This document shows positions 18,513 to 27,494 of a stretch of 42,201 bases of DNA, in pieces. The notes under the pieces are model-generated. The model did not search any database, was not told the DNA's origin, and saw only the letters and a program-made list of their open reading frames with translations. Each line of letters starts with the position of its first letter. Positions within the stretch are counted from its first letter, which is position 1. The DNA lies in the NCBI GenBank assembly GCA_025923075.1, contig JAICGN010000029.1, forward strand, positions 1 to 42,201. Direction: 5' to 3'. This DNA is from Chitinophagaceae bacterium (GTDB taxonomy: Bacteria > Bacteroidota > Bacteroidia > Chitinophagales > Chitinophagaceae). The position numbers and the translations under genes are program-made.

Positions 18513-18950
18513 TTAAAATACAAGATGTTCCTTATTCTTTATCTTTTCATTCGTCAGCTCCATTACCAATTGTACCCCCGAAATTGATCTGATATTTTCT
18601 GTTTGTTGCTGCAGCATTTCATTCGTTACAATATCGCCTTTCATCAGCCATAAAAAATCAAGGTGTTTGAATTCGGGTAAAAGATATTCTCCATCAAACT
18701 GGTTGTTGTAAATATAATGCTCGAGTGCTGTAGCAGGTTCATGATACTCGTACAAACTGAAAAAATAGTTCCTGTTTCTTTTCTTTAGTTGAATTTCAAT
18801 TTCATTGTTAACACGGAAATCAAGTCCAAGCATATTGTTGATTTGCCAACAAAACTGGTAATCTTTAATTGGAGCCATTATACCCAGCAGACGGGTGTCT
18901 TCAAAAAAACCATCAGTGATATCCTGTGTATCTAAAATGAGTTTACTCAA
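18513..18950 (-). CDS. IPExxxVDY family protein
   Basis: A 145-residue soluble protein of a Bacteroidota-specific family of unknown function named after an IPExxxVDY motif. Here the motif is degenerate: LPEFKHLDFLWLMKGD (about residues 90-105). The upstream segment NRNYFFSLYEYHEP and the small-residue-poor composition fit the family. No signal peptide, membrane helix or catalytic motif is visible. It sits 30 bases downstream of the M28 peptidase on the same strand and could be co-transcribed with it. Confidence 0.7.
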   Translation of the reverse strand: MSKLILDTQDITDGFFEDTRLLGIMAPIKDYQFCWQINNMLGLDFRVNNEIEIQLKKRNRNYFFSLYEYHEPATALEHYIYNNQFDGEYLLPEFKHLDFLWLMKGDIVTNEMLQQQTENIRSISGVQLVMELTNEKIKNKEHLVF

Positions 18951-18980
18951 AGTGGTTTTGGTTTTTTTAAAGATAAAAGA

Positions 18981-20654
18981 TCAAAACTGAACTTCTGTTT
19001 CGATCTCTTCGCTCCCTCTTTTGAATTTTACTTTCGCTTTTTCGCCTTTCTGAAATTTTCCAAGTGTTTGCATATAAGTTTCCATGGAGCTCACATTGTA
19101 GTCGCCAATTTTAACAATTACATCTCCTGCTTTCAATCCTGCTTTCTGGGCAGGTCTTCCATCAGTGACCCCGTCGCAACGAACTCCAGCGCCGGAAAAA
19201 GTATAGTCAGGCATAATGCCCATAGTAACTCCGCCGCTCCGCATAGATGAAGTAGTTTGGGTTTCTCGTGTTTTTGTAAAAGCTAATTTCTGCCCCGTAC
19301 TTATTGGCGACTGAACAATGCCGCTGATATAGTTAACGATCCTTGTTTCCCCGATATAATTTATTTTGTCAACATCATCGCTTGGCTTATGATAATCTGT
19401 ATGCAAACCAGTAAAGAAAAACAAAACCGGAATGTCTTTTCGATAAAAAGAAGTATGATCACTGGGCCCTGTACCGCTGCTGTCAATTCGGATCGCGAAT
19501 GGATTTTTTTTATCGGCCGGGTTTATTAAAGAGCCCCATTGTGGCGAAGTGCCAAAACCGCCAATAGTTACTACCTGGCTGCTGTCATTCAGTCGTCCTA
19601 TCATATCCATATTGATCATGTAATTGACTTTGCTAAAATCGACTGTTGGATTTTCTGTGAAAAATTTTGAGCCATTCAATCCAACCTCTTCTGCTGAAAA
19701 GGCGATAAAAAGATAATTACTGTTTTTCTGTTTTGTGTTTCTTAAGATCCTTGCAAGCTCAATAAGCGCTGCTGTACCGCTTGCATTATCATCGGCGCCA
19801 TTGTGGATCATTTTTTCGCCTGTACGCAACATGGAATTATTGTCTTCGCCATAACCGAGATGATCATAATGTGCTCCAAGAATTACAGTTCCGGCTGCTC
19901 CATTATCAATGTAGCCAATTACATTGCGCCCGTTCCTTTTTTTCTCGCCTACATCAATTTTGATTTTAATATCAAGAGTAGCTGCAGGGTCGCTGAAATA
20001 TTTTTTTGATGCGTCTTTAGAAACATAGATTACAGGAATATCGAGTTTATCTGTTCTGTCTTTTGGGTCAAACTTCAATTTATCATCGATTGCAGAAGTA
20101 TTGTAAAGAATAACTGCGGATGCACCGCGGCTCTTTGCTTTTTTTGCATTGTTTCGTATAAACTCATTTAAATCGAAGTGCGGATTGTTCTTATTTTCTT
20201 CCAATGTTTCTTTCAGATCAAAAAACCAGGGCATGTCCGCTTCCTGCACAGCAATGGCGGGTAGAGATTCAATGCTCAGATTTTGTGAAAATGGAAATGG
20301 AAAGAAATCTTTTTCCAGAGCAAGGGTATTATCATTAACAATGAAATGTGTGGCCTGGTTTATTTGCTTGCCATCATAGATTTCAAACGACTGAAAAAAA
20401 CCATCGGCGCCTTTTGGCTGCAAACCGATTTCCTGGAATTTTTGACTGATATACTCACTGGCCAATTTTTCACCATTAGTGCCGGCTCTTCTTCCTTCCA
20501 ATTTGTCACTGGCAAGATAGCTGATGTGTGATTGAAGATTTTTTACCATCGCCTGATCAGCTTTACTCAGCTTCGGCGATTTCCTTTTTTGAGCGAAAGA
20601 ATCCTGAATAAGGAACAGTAAAGCAAATAACAACACCGCACGGATACTATTCAT
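18981..20654 (-). CDS. M28 family zinc aminopeptidase with PA and PDZ domains
   Basis: A secreted metallopeptidase of 557 residues. The signal peptide ends near SFAQ (residue 22). Peptidase M28 residues are all present: His and Asp in GAHYDHLG (about 261), the bridging Asp in NGADDNASG (about 285), the Glu pair in FSAEEVG (about 320), Asp in NMDMIGR (about 348), and His in TDYHKPSDD (about 421). A protease-associated insert (about 105-230) splits the N-terminal part. A C-terminal PDZ domain (about 470-550, AGLKAGDVIVKIGDYNV) probably binds C-termini or regulates access. Likely periplasmic; the substrate is unknown. Confidence 0.92.
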   Translation of the reverse strand: MNSIRAVLLFALLFLIQDSFAQKRKSPKLSKADQAMVKNLQSHISYLASDKLEGRRAGTNGEKLASEYISQKFQEIGLQPKGADGFFQSFEIYDGKQINQATHFIVNDNTLALEKDFFPFPFSQNLSIESLPAIAVQEADMPWFFDLKETLEENKNNPHFDLNEFIRNNAKKAKSRGASAVILYNTSAIDDKLKFDPKDRTDKLDIPVIYVSKDASKKYFSDPAATLDIKIKIDVGEKKRNGRNVIGYIDNGAAGTVILGAHYDHLGYGEDNNSMLRTGEKMIHNGADDNASGTAALIELARILRNTKQKNSNYLFIAFSAEEVGLNGSKFFTENPTVDFSKVNYMINMDMIGRLNDSSQVVTIGGFGTSPQWGSLINPADKKNPFAIRIDSSGTGPSDHTSFYRKDIPVLFFFTGLHTDYHKPSDDVDKINYIGETRIVNYISGIVQSPISTGQKLAFTKTRETQTTSSMRSGGVTMGIMPDYTFSGAGVRCDGVTDGRPAQKAGLKAGDVIVKIGDYNVSSMETYMQTLGKFQKGEKAKVKFKRGSEEIETEVQF

Positions 20655-20677
20655 AAGAATTTGAAATTAATTTGGAG

Positions 20678-20685
20678 CAAAGTTA
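20678..20685 (-). promoter_or_regulatory. M28 peptidase -7 promoter box
   Basis: TAACTTTG on the minus strand is an exact TAnnTTTG box 23 bases upstream of the peptidase ATG at 20654. No well-spaced TTTG -33 box accompanies it. Confidence 0.4.
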
Positions 20686-20757
20686 TTGAATAGAGCAAAT
20701 TGAAAGAGGTTAAAGTTTTGTAAGCATGACGCGCATCGGCATTCATGGCTCAACAGT

Positions 20758-20788
20758 ATCCCGAGCATATCCTTATAGCTATCGGGAC
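20758..20788. repeat. Partial copy of the TCCCGATAGCTATCGGGA palindromic repeat
   Basis: ATAGCTATCGGGAC (20775-20788) matches the right half of the perfect palindrome at 32508-32525. TCCCGA (20758-20763) and TCGGGA (20782-20787) can also pair across an 18-base loop. It lies in the 248-base gap between the M28 gene and feoB. A dispersed intergenic repeat is the best explanation. Confidence 0.5.
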
Positions 20789-20885
20789 GACGCAACAAAA
20801 CCTGACATTAGCACAAATGCCCGGTACATGATGAAAATCATCGTCTAAAAACCCGATTTCGTAAACTGCAACGGGCTCTAACTTT

Positions 20886-20893
20886 TACATTTG
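20886..20893 (+). promoter_or_regulatory. feoB -7 box with overlapping dyad
   Basis: TACATTTG is an exact TAnnTTTG box, nine bases before the GTG start. It sits inside TTACA-TT-TGTAA (20885-20896), a short dyad that could bind an iron-responsive regulator. No clear -33 box is seen. The predicted transcript is nearly leaderless. Confidence 0.45.
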
Positions 20894-20902
20894 TAAGTTA
20901 CA

Positions 20903-23023
20903 GTGGGCGGAAAAATCATACATATCGGGCTGGTTGGAAATCCCAACAGCGGAAAGAGTTCGCTGTTCAATTGTCTTACGGGCCTGAATCAAAAAGTAGG
21001 CAATTTTCCAGGTGTAACCGTTGAATTGAAAGTTGGAGAAGCTAAAATTGATGATAATCTCTGGGCTGAATTTCTTGACCTGCCGGGAACCTATAGCCTT
21101 TATCCGCGGCGACATGATGAACAGGTAACGTATGATGTACTGTTAAATGAAGAACACGAGGAACATCCTGATATTTTGGTTGTGATCGTTGATGCATCGA
21201 ACCTGAAACGAAATCTGTTATTTGCTTCGCAGATCATAGATCTGAAAATTCCAACTGTTGTGGCGCTGACCATGATGGACCTTGCAAGGAAAAAAGGAGT
21301 GGAGATTGATGTAGCTGGATTCGAAAGGGAACTTGGTGTTCCTGTGATCCCTATCAACCCAAGAAAGAATAAGGGCATTCCTTTGCTTAAAAAGACATTG
21401 TCGCAGGTGATGGCAAGCCTCTCTCCAAATTCTATCAGAAATTTTGTTCCCGATGCGCTTTGGGGACGGGGAACAGTGCAAGCGATTAAAGAAAGACTGC
21501 CGCAACTGAGTGATTATAAAGCATTGCATCTTGCATTTAATTACAAGGAGCTTAATATAAACCCGTCTATAAAGCGGGTTGTTGAAGATTCAATAAAAGA
21601 TATTCCGTTCAATAAAACGTTGTCCCAGGCTGAAGAAATAACCGATCGCTACGCGCGAATTAAAGCAATTATGCAACAAACTGTGGTGGAGCCGGACCCA
21701 TTGCAAAGAACTTTATTTACTGATAAGCTGGATAATGTTTTATTGCATCGTCGCTGGGGTTACCTGATCCTACTTGCAGTTCTATTTTTATTGTTTCAAA
21801 GTGTTTTTCTTATTGCACAATACCCGATGGATTGGATCGAATGGGGTTTCGTAAAGCTGAATTCATTTTTATCGGGGATTTTGCCTGAAACCTGGTGGAG
21901 TGATTTGATCTTAAACGGCGTAGTGGCCGGCTTGAGCGGTATCCTTGTGTTTGTGCCACAGATCATGATTTTGTTTGGGCTGATCACTGTGCTTGAAGAC
22001 AGTGGTTATATGGCCCGTATTAGTTTTCTCTCTGACCGGCTTATGCGAAGCGTTGGATTGAATGGAAAGAGCGTAATGCCAATGATCAGCGGATTTGCCT
22101 GTGCTGTGCCTGCCATTATGAGTGCAAGAAGTATTGAGAACAGAAAAGAAAGACTGCTGACGATTCTAATTACACCATTGATGAGTTGCTCGGCACGATT
22201 GCCGGTGTTTACAATTCTTATCGCTTTGGTTATTCCGAATAATTATCTTTTCGGGTTTTTAGGTGTTCAGGGTCTTGTCATGATGGGGCTTTATTTACTG
22301 GGATTACTGATGGCATTGGTTGTCGCTTCAGTTGCACGGTGGTTTATAAGAATAAAAGAAAGAAGCTTTTTTATTCTTGAATTGCCAACGTACCGATCGC
22401 CCAGATGGGGTAATATATTGCAAACGATGGTGAACAAGGCAAAGATCTTTGTTTTTGATGCGGGCAAGGTGATCATGATAATAAGTTTAGTCCTTTGGGG
22501 ATTAAGTTCTTTCGGTCCGGGGAAAAAAATGAACGAAATAAAGGCGGGGATCGACCATATAAAATCACTGCCTGGTACAGATCAGCAATTGGCTGACAAC
22601 ATGTACCAGACACTTAAACTGGAAAATTCGTATGCAGGTATCCTGGGAAAATCAATCGAGCCGGTAATACAGCCACTGGGTTATGATTGGAAAATTGGTA
22701 TCGCTCTCATAACATCGTTCGCAGCGAGGGAGGTTTTTGTTGGCACAATGGCAACACTCTACAGTGTTGGTGAGCAGGATGAAAATGAATTAAGACTTCG
22801 GGATAAAATGAAAGCTGCTAAAAAGAAGGACGGAACGCCAGTTTACACACTGGCCTCAGGTTTATCCTTAATGATATTTTATGTATTTGCCATGCAATGT
22901 ATGAGCACACTTGCCGTCGTAAAACGCGAAACAAGAAGCTGGAAATGGCCGCTCATACAATTGGTTTATATGACAGGGTTGGCTTATGTGATGAGCCTGA
23001 TCGTATACCAGCTGTTTAAATGA
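20903..23023 (+). CDS. feoB: Ferrous iron transporter FeoB
   Basis: Inner-membrane Fe(II) transporter with a cytoplasmic GTPase, 706 residues. G-domain: G1 GNPNSGKS (residues 12-19), G2 FPGVTVE, G3 DLPGTYS, and G4 region LTMMDLA (about 121-127), where Thr replaces the usual Asn of NxxD. A helical spacer follows (about 190-270), then the channel with Gate 1 GFACAVPAIMSAR, Gate 2 PLMSCSARLPVF, and the C-terminal AMQCMSTLAVVKRET segment. The start is a GTG; no ATG precedes the G1 motif and the -7 box lies just upstream. FeoA is not adjacent but is encoded 4.2 kb away on the other strand. Confidence 0.96.
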   Translation: MGGKIIHIGLVGNPNSGKSSLFNCLTGLNQKVGNFPGVTVELKVGEAKIDDNLWAEFLDLPGTYSLYPRRHDEQVTYDVLLNEEHEEHPDILVVIVDASNLKRNLLFASQIIDLKIPTVVALTMMDLARKKGVEIDVAGFERELGVPVIPINPRKNKGIPLLKKTLSQVMASLSPNSIRNFVPDALWGRGTVQAIKERLPQLSDYKALHLAFNYKELNINPSIKRVVEDSIKDIPFNKTLSQAEEITDRYARIKAIMQQTVVEPDPLQRTLFTDKLDNVLLHRRWGYLILLAVLFLLFQSVFLIAQYPMDWIEWGFVKLNSFLSGILPETWWSDLILNGVVAGLSGILVFVPQIMILFGLITVLEDSGYMARISFLSDRLMRSVGLNGKSVMPMISGFACAVPAIMSARSIENRKERLLTILITPLMSCSARLPVFTILIALVIPNNYLFGFLGVQGLVMMGLYLLGLLMALVVASVARWFIRIKERSFFILELPTYRSPRWGNILQTMVNKAKIFVFDAGKVIMIISLVLWGLSSFGPGKKMNEIKAGIDHIKSLPGTDQQLADNMYQTLKLENSYAGILGKSIEPVIQPLGYDWKIGIALITSFAAREVFVGTMATLYSVGEQDENELRLRDKMKAAKKKDGTPVYTLASGLSLMIFYVFAMQCMSTLAVVKRETRSWKWPLIQLVYMTGLAYVMSLIVYQLFK

Positions 23024-23026
23024 TGA

Positions 23027-23923
23027 TTATCTTGTCGGGGGTTCCCATTTATCGGTTTCTTCAAAATATCTCCAAAGCATTAAAGAAATTTTTCTTGCCA
23101 TTGTCCATGCTTCATTATGATGGGTCCATTGCGCGTCTTTGTTATTCTTGGTAAAAATGCTGAAGATATAGGGATTGTGCGGGGCATTCACAAGCAATAC
23201 TTCACTACGACTTGCATTTACGCAGCCGTTCTTGCTGAATACTTCAATATAGGGTGGTATTTGAGAAATGGCTTCATTCAGGTCCCAATAATTCCTTCCA
23301 AGGCATCGCATCATACGATCACAGGCCGCAACAGAAAAAACTTCATTGCGATAAATTTTTTCGAAAAGGATTCCCATTTCTTTGGGAGTGGTTTGTCCCC
23401 AGCCATATTGTGTTCTGTTATTTTCTCTGCCGGGAGTTCTAGAATTTACCCTGGTGTAAATAAGACCCAGGCTGTCGAGTATTTCATTTATTCTTGTTCC
23501 TTTCCCCGCAAGGCTTTGTAACCATAAACTTGCAGTATTATCGCTGGTCGAAAGCATCAGCATCATTACTTTTTTCAATAATACCTTTTCGCCGTTCTTG
23601 AAAGAACCAAGAATATCTTCTCCTTCGTAAAGCAATGAATCTTTATAAACCAATGTTGAATCATAAGCCAACTCGCCGCCTTGAATTTTATCCATAATTC
23701 CGATAAGGATCGGAACTTTTACAATACTTGCAGTTGGGAAAATAGTATCTGCATTTAAAGAAGCCGTTTTACCAGTACGAAGATTCTTTACATAAATACC
23801 AATATCACCATTGAATCCTGTTATTGCTTCTTCTATTTTTTTCTGAAGCTTGTTATCTACTTTTTGACCAAATGATAAAACCGGGTTGCCAAAAATGAGA
23901 AAAACAAAAAGAAATTTTTTCAT
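23027..23923 (-). CDS. Secreted serine hydrolase, class A beta-lactamase fold
   Basis: A periplasmic serine hydrolase of 298 residues, with a signal peptide ending near SFGQ. The beta-lactamase/DD-peptidase motifs are visible: SxxK as Ser66-Ile-Val-Lys69, SDN at 127-129, and KNG (about 243) where class A enzymes have KTG. The omega-loop segment RTPGRENNRTQYGWGQTTPKEM retains the TTPxEM turn, but the catalytic Glu is not obvious. It may be a peptidase or esterase-like relative rather than an antibiotic-resistance enzyme; sequence cannot decide. It lies two bases downstream of the M20 gene on the same strand, so the two are probably one transcript. Confidence 0.85.
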   Translation of the reverse strand: MKKFLFVFLIFGNPVLSFGQKVDNKLQKKIEEAITGFNGDIGIYVKNLRTGKTASLNADTIFPTASIVKVPILIGIMDKIQGGELAYDSTLVYKDSLLYEGEDILGSFKNGEKVLLKKVMMLMLSTSDNTASLWLQSLAGKGTRINEILDSLGLIYTRVNSRTPGRENNRTQYGWGQTTPKEMGILFEKIYRNEVFSVAACDRMMRCLGRNYWDLNEAISQIPPYIEVFSKNGCVNASRSEVLLVNAPHNPYIFSIFTKNNKDAQWTHHNEAWTMARKISLMLWRYFEETDKWEPPTR

Positions 23924-23925
23924 AT

Positions 23926-25272
23926 TTAAAAAGGCTTCTTGTTTGGAGCTGCTGGTGTGGAAGTTGTTGACATATTCATATAGTCAAAAACAAGATTGCA
24001 AAATGCCTTAATACCTGTTTTCATTCCACTTTCATCAATCCAAAAATCCGGTGTATGATGAGGAAAAACTTTTTTAGGGTCTACACCAATTTGCTTACCC
24101 CCGATAAAAAAGAAAATTGATGGAACTTTTTCAGCGAAATAAGAAAAATCTTCAGCTCCGGTTATGGGAGGGATCTCAGCAACATTTTCCGCACCCGCTG
24201 CCTTTACAAGACTTGGCAGCATTTGTTTGGTAAGCGTGGGCTCATTATAAGTAACCAGCGTTTTTGTATCAATTGTTGTTTCGGCTATTGCTCCTGATGC
24301 TTCCGCAATTTTAGAAGCTGTTAGTTTGACCTTATCATGAATTATCCGCTGCATTCCGGTATCAAGTGTTCTTATTGTTCCGGTCATTGTTACTTCTTCA
24401 GGAATGATATTGGATCTTACACCTCCATTGATAGTGCTTACCGTAATCACTGCCGGATTTTTTGTGAGATCTGTTTGCCTGCTCACTATGGTTTGAAGCC
24501 CATTAATGATTTGCGCAGATACTGCAACGGGATCAATCCCAGCCCATGGTTGCGAGCCATGTGTTTGCTTACCTTTCACCCTGATAGTAAACCAGTCTGA
24601 TGCAGCCATAATTCCACCGCTTCTGTAAGTAATCTTTCCAACGTCTGTTTGCGAACCGATATGCAGTCCAAACATTACATCCACTTTTGGATTGTCAAGG
24701 ACACCCTCTTTGATCATTAACGGCGCACCGCCTTCCTCACCTTCCGGAGGGCCTTCTTCTGCCGGCTGAAATATAAATTTTACTGTTCGCTTCAATTCAT
24801 TTTTCATACCAACTAAAATCTCTGCAACGCTCATTAATATGGCAACATGTGTATCGTGTCCGCAGGCATGCATTACACCTACTTCGTTTCCATTATAAGT
24901 TGATTTAACTTTTGATGCGAATGGTAAATCAACTCTTTCAACAACCGGTAGCCCATCCATATCTGCTCTAAGGCCAATGCATGGACCCGACTTAGGGCCT
25001 TTTAGAATTCCGACTACTCCGGTCTTTCCAACGCCTTCTTTTACTTCAATACCGAGGGAACGAAGATGGTCGGCAATTAATTTGGCCGTTCTAAATTCAT
25101 TATTTCCTAACTCGGGGTTTTGATGAATATCTCTTCTCCACGCAATACATTTTGATTCAATTTTACTTGTGGCTACATTAATCCTCTCCGTTAAGTCACT
25201 ATTTGTTTTCTTTTGAGCACTAAGAACAAAAGATATCTTGAGAGAGAGGAGAACCAAAATGAACAGTTTCAT
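23926..25272 (-). CDS. Secreted M20 family amidohydrolase
   Basis: A zinc-dependent amidohydrolase of the M20D type (amino-acid hydrolases such as those acting on N-acyl or hippurate substrates), 448 residues. A signal peptide ends near LSAQ, which places it in the periplasm, unlike many cytosolic relatives. Metal and catalytic residues: GLRADMDGLP, HACGHDTHVA, the Glu pair in PAEEGP, GLHIG, and the C-terminal GAEDFSYF. The lid or dimerisation domain (about 210-330) contains KQTHGSQPW with its conserved His. It heads a two-gene unit with the serine hydrolase; the pair may clean up cell-wall or peptide fragments (inference). Confidence 0.9.
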   Translation of the reverse strand: MKLFILVLLSLKISFVLSAQKKTNSDLTERINVATSKIESKCIAWRRDIHQNPELGNNEFRTAKLIADHLRSLGIEVKEGVGKTGVVGILKGPKSGPCIGLRADMDGLPVVERVDLPFASKVKSTYNGNEVGVMHACGHDTHVAILMSVAEILVGMKNELKRTVKFIFQPAEEGPPEGEEGGAPLMIKEGVLDNPKVDVMFGLHIGSQTDVGKITYRSGGIMAASDWFTIRVKGKQTHGSQPWAGIDPVAVSAQIINGLQTIVSRQTDLTKNPAVITVSTINGGVRSNIIPEEVTMTGTIRTLDTGMQRIIHDKVKLTASKIAEASGAIAETTIDTKTLVTYNEPTLTKQMLPSLVKAAGAENVAEIPPITGAEDFSYFAEKVPSIFFFIGGKQIGVDPKKVFPHHTPDFWIDESGMKTGIKAFCNLVFDYMNMSTTSTPAAPNKKPF

Positions 25273-25360
25273 AATCTAAAATTTCATGAATTTACCGGAA
25301 ATAATTTTTCAATTGAGCAAATCCTAGGGCTTGAATTATATTTTCTATTTTTAGTCAACC

Positions 25361-26617
25361 ATGCTGCTTCGCCACGTTCCTTTTTTAAAAGCTGTTTTTG
25401 TTCATAGCCTGACTGCATTTGGCGGCCCGCAAGCGCATATTGGAATGATGCTAAAGACTTTTGTGCGCAAAAGACCATATGTAACTGAACAAGAATTGAT
25501 GGAGTATACAGCTTTTTGTCAATTACTTCCCGGAGCATCGTCTACTCAAACCATTACGCTGATCGGGTATAAAAGAGGCGGTGTTGTCCTTGCTGTCCTG
25601 ACGCTTATCATTTGGATATTACCAGCAAGCATTTTAATGGGGGCGCTTTCTTTTCTATTGCATTATATCGATAAGAAGGCACTTCATGTAGATATTTTCA
25701 AATTTATTCCGCCAATGGCAGTCGGATTTCTTGTGTATGCCACCGTGATGGCATTTAATATTTCTATTAAGAACACAGTTACATGGATTATCATGGGTGT
25801 TTGTGCTGTTGCGACCTATCTTTTATTTAAACAACCATGGATATTTCCATTGCTTATTATTTTAGGAGGAATAACAACCAATCTTAGCCGCAAACGGATA
25901 CCACAGCTCGAACAAAAACCAAGAAAGATCAAGTGGTGGAATTTTTGGCTGTTCGGAATTATTTTTATTACGGCTGGTCTTTTTAGTGAGATCGCAAGAA
26001 AAAATGATTGGCCAAATCGTGCTCCCATAAATCTCTTTGAAAATACATATCGTATGGGCAGTCTCGTGTTTGGCGGGGGACAAGTATTAATGCCGATGAT
26101 GTATGAACAGTTCTCTGTTCGTCCGGATGCCGTAAAATCTAAGGACCCTGAAGTTATAAGAATTGATAAAGATGATATGTATACTGGTATGGGAATCGTG
26201 AGAGCTTTACCCGGTCCGGTATTTTCAATCGCTTCTTTTACTGGAGGAATGGCGTTACAAGATTATGGCAAAACCCAGGAAGAACGCGCTTTTATGCAAT
26301 TCGTTGGCTGCATAATTGGAACGGTAGCGATTTTTTTGCCAAGTGCTCTTCTGGTTTTATTTTTTTTTCCTATCTGGCATAATTTAAAAAAATACGCCGC
26401 GGTTTATCGTTCCCTGGAAGGTATTAATGCAGTTGTAGTTGGGATAATGATCGCCTCTACATTTTATTTAATGAAAGATATTTCGTTACTGGATGTCAGA
26501 CTTGGAAGCTTAATGAATGCAATTGTTATTGCGGGGACATTTACTTTATTACAATATACAAGAATACCTCCTCCATTTATTGTAATTGGGTGTTTACTTC
26601 TTGGTTATATATTCTAA
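25361..26617 (+). CDS. chrA: Chromate transporter family protein (ChrA, two CHR domains)
   Basis: A polytopic membrane protein of 418 residues with two homologous CHR domains. Domain 1 carries [16 protein letters not shown] (residues 15-30) and the [19 protein letters not shown] stretch. Domain 2 carries [15 protein letters not shown] and [19 protein letters not shown]. ChrA proteins export chromate by proton exchange, but many chromosomal homologues have not been tested, so the substrate is an inference. It is transcribed divergently from the M20 gene and its stop overlaps nadD by four bases. Confidence 0.88.
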   Translation: MLLRHVPFLKAVFVHSLTAFGGPQAHIGMMLKTFVRKRPYVTEQELMEYTAFCQLLPGASSTQTITLIGYKRGGVVLAVLTLIIWILPASILMGALSFLLHYIDKKALHVDIFKFIPPMAVGFLVYATVMAFNISIKNTVTWIIMGVCAVATYLLFKQPWIFPLLIILGGITTNLSRKRIPQLEQKPRKIKWWNFWLFGIIFITAGLFSEIARKNDWPNRAPINLFENTYRMGSLVFGGGQVLMPMMYEQFSVRPDAVKSKDPEVIRIDKDDMYTGMGIVRALPGPVFSIASFTGGMALQDYGKTQEERAFMQFVGCIIGTVAIFLPSALLVLFFFPIWHNLKKYAAVYRSLEGINAVVVGIMIASTFYLMKDISLLDVRLGSLMNAIVIAGTFTLLQYTRIPPPFIVIGCLLLGYIF

Positions 26618-27192
26618 CCTTTCTGTTTATAGAATTTTCTTGTTTCAATCTCCTCTCTTACAATTTCAGGGACAAGGTAGCGAATTGATTTTCCAGCTTT
26701 GATATGATCCCTAATTTGTGTGGCCGAAATTTGAATTAGCGGGGCGTTTAAGATCGTAGGTTCCCTTCCCCAGGGTTTATTTATCTCGTAACCTTCTCTT
26801 TTATAAACATAAATCGAATAATTAGAAACGATTGTTTCGAAGTTTTTCCATTTGTCCAGATTTTGATAACTATCGCTCCCCATTATAATTGAAAACTTAT
26901 GTTCAGGGTATTTTTCAGAAAGAAAGGCTAGCGTGTTCGCGGTAAACGACGGCCTGGAAAGATTAAATTCGATATCGGAGCACTTCATCCTGTTGTCATC
27001 TTGCACTGCAAGCCTAACCATATGGAGCCTGTCAAACTCATTTAATAAGGAATTGCTTTTTTTTAATGGGTTCTGTGGAGACACGATAAACCAAATTCTT
27101 TCAATATTTGTTTCATTAAGAACATGGTTTGCGATAATAAGATGGCCGATGTGTATGGGATTAAACGATCCAAAGTAAAGCCCTATGTTCAT
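26614..27192 (-). CDS. nadD: Nicotinate-nucleotide adenylyltransferase
   Basis: Adenylates nicotinate mononucleotide in NAD synthesis. 192 residues, normal length. The nucleotidyltransferase opening [20 protein letters not shown] (residues 4-23) contains the HxGH motif. The C-terminal motif is ISATQIR (about residues 155-161), equivalent to the family's ISSTx[18 protein letters not shown] is the central substrate-binding stretch. Lies 15 bases downstream of feoA on the same strand and is probably co-transcribed with it. Confidence 0.94.
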   Translation of the reverse strand: MNIGLYFGSFNPIHIGHLIIANHVLNETNIERIWFIVSPQNPLKKSNSLLNEFDRLHMVRLAVQDDNRMKCSDIEFNLSRPSFTANTLAFLSEKYPEHKFSIIMGSDSYQNLDKWKNFETIVSNYSIYVYKREGYEINKPWGREPTILNAPLIQISATQIRDHIKAGKSIRYLVPEIVREEIETRKFYKQKG

Positions 27193-27207
27193 TTAATAAT
27201 TTGATAA

Positions 27208-27438
27208 TCAATTAATTACCGTAACATTAATGTGCTGAGCCTCGTTAAGCCGGAGGCTGAGTGAATACCCCGAGATTTTTATGGAAATCGGATCTCCCAA
27301 TGGGGCCACCTGCTCGAGGTATATTCTTTCGCCCGGAACACATCCCATTTCCATAAGTTTTAGAAGTATCTCACTACTGTCAAATTCATCTATGATTGCT
27401 TCCTGTCCGGGCTTTAAATCTGATAATTTCATATTCAA
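27208..27438 (-). CDS. feoA: FeoA family ferrous iron transport protein
   Basis: A 76-residue SH3-like protein that assists FeoB. The FeoA pattern is clear: LKPGQEAII near the start, LLKLMEMGCVPGERIYLEQ (about 26-44), and GDPISIKISGYSLSLR (about 48-63). An ATG three residues in, giving MKLSDLKPG, is an alternative start. The gene is separated from feoB by 4.2 kb and lies on the opposite strand, with nadD behind it. A -7 box lies 11 bases upstream of the start. Confidence 0.92.
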   Translation of the reverse strand: MNMKLSDLKPGQEAIIDEFDSSEILLKLMEMGCVPGERIYLEQVAPLGDPISIKISGYSLSLRLNEAQHINVTVIN

Positions 27439-27448
27439 ACAATAGTTA

Positions 27449-27456
27449 CAAAGCTA
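27449..27456 (-). promoter_or_regulatory. feoA -7 promoter box
   Basis: TAGCTTTG on the minus strand, an exact TAnnTTTG box. Only about 10 bases separate it from the feoA start codon, so the 5' leader would be very short. The 56-base gap between feoA and ybeY must hold both divergent promoters. Confidence 0.45.
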
Positions 27457-27494
27457 AATTCACTGAATTACATTTTCTTACGAATTTTGAAATT

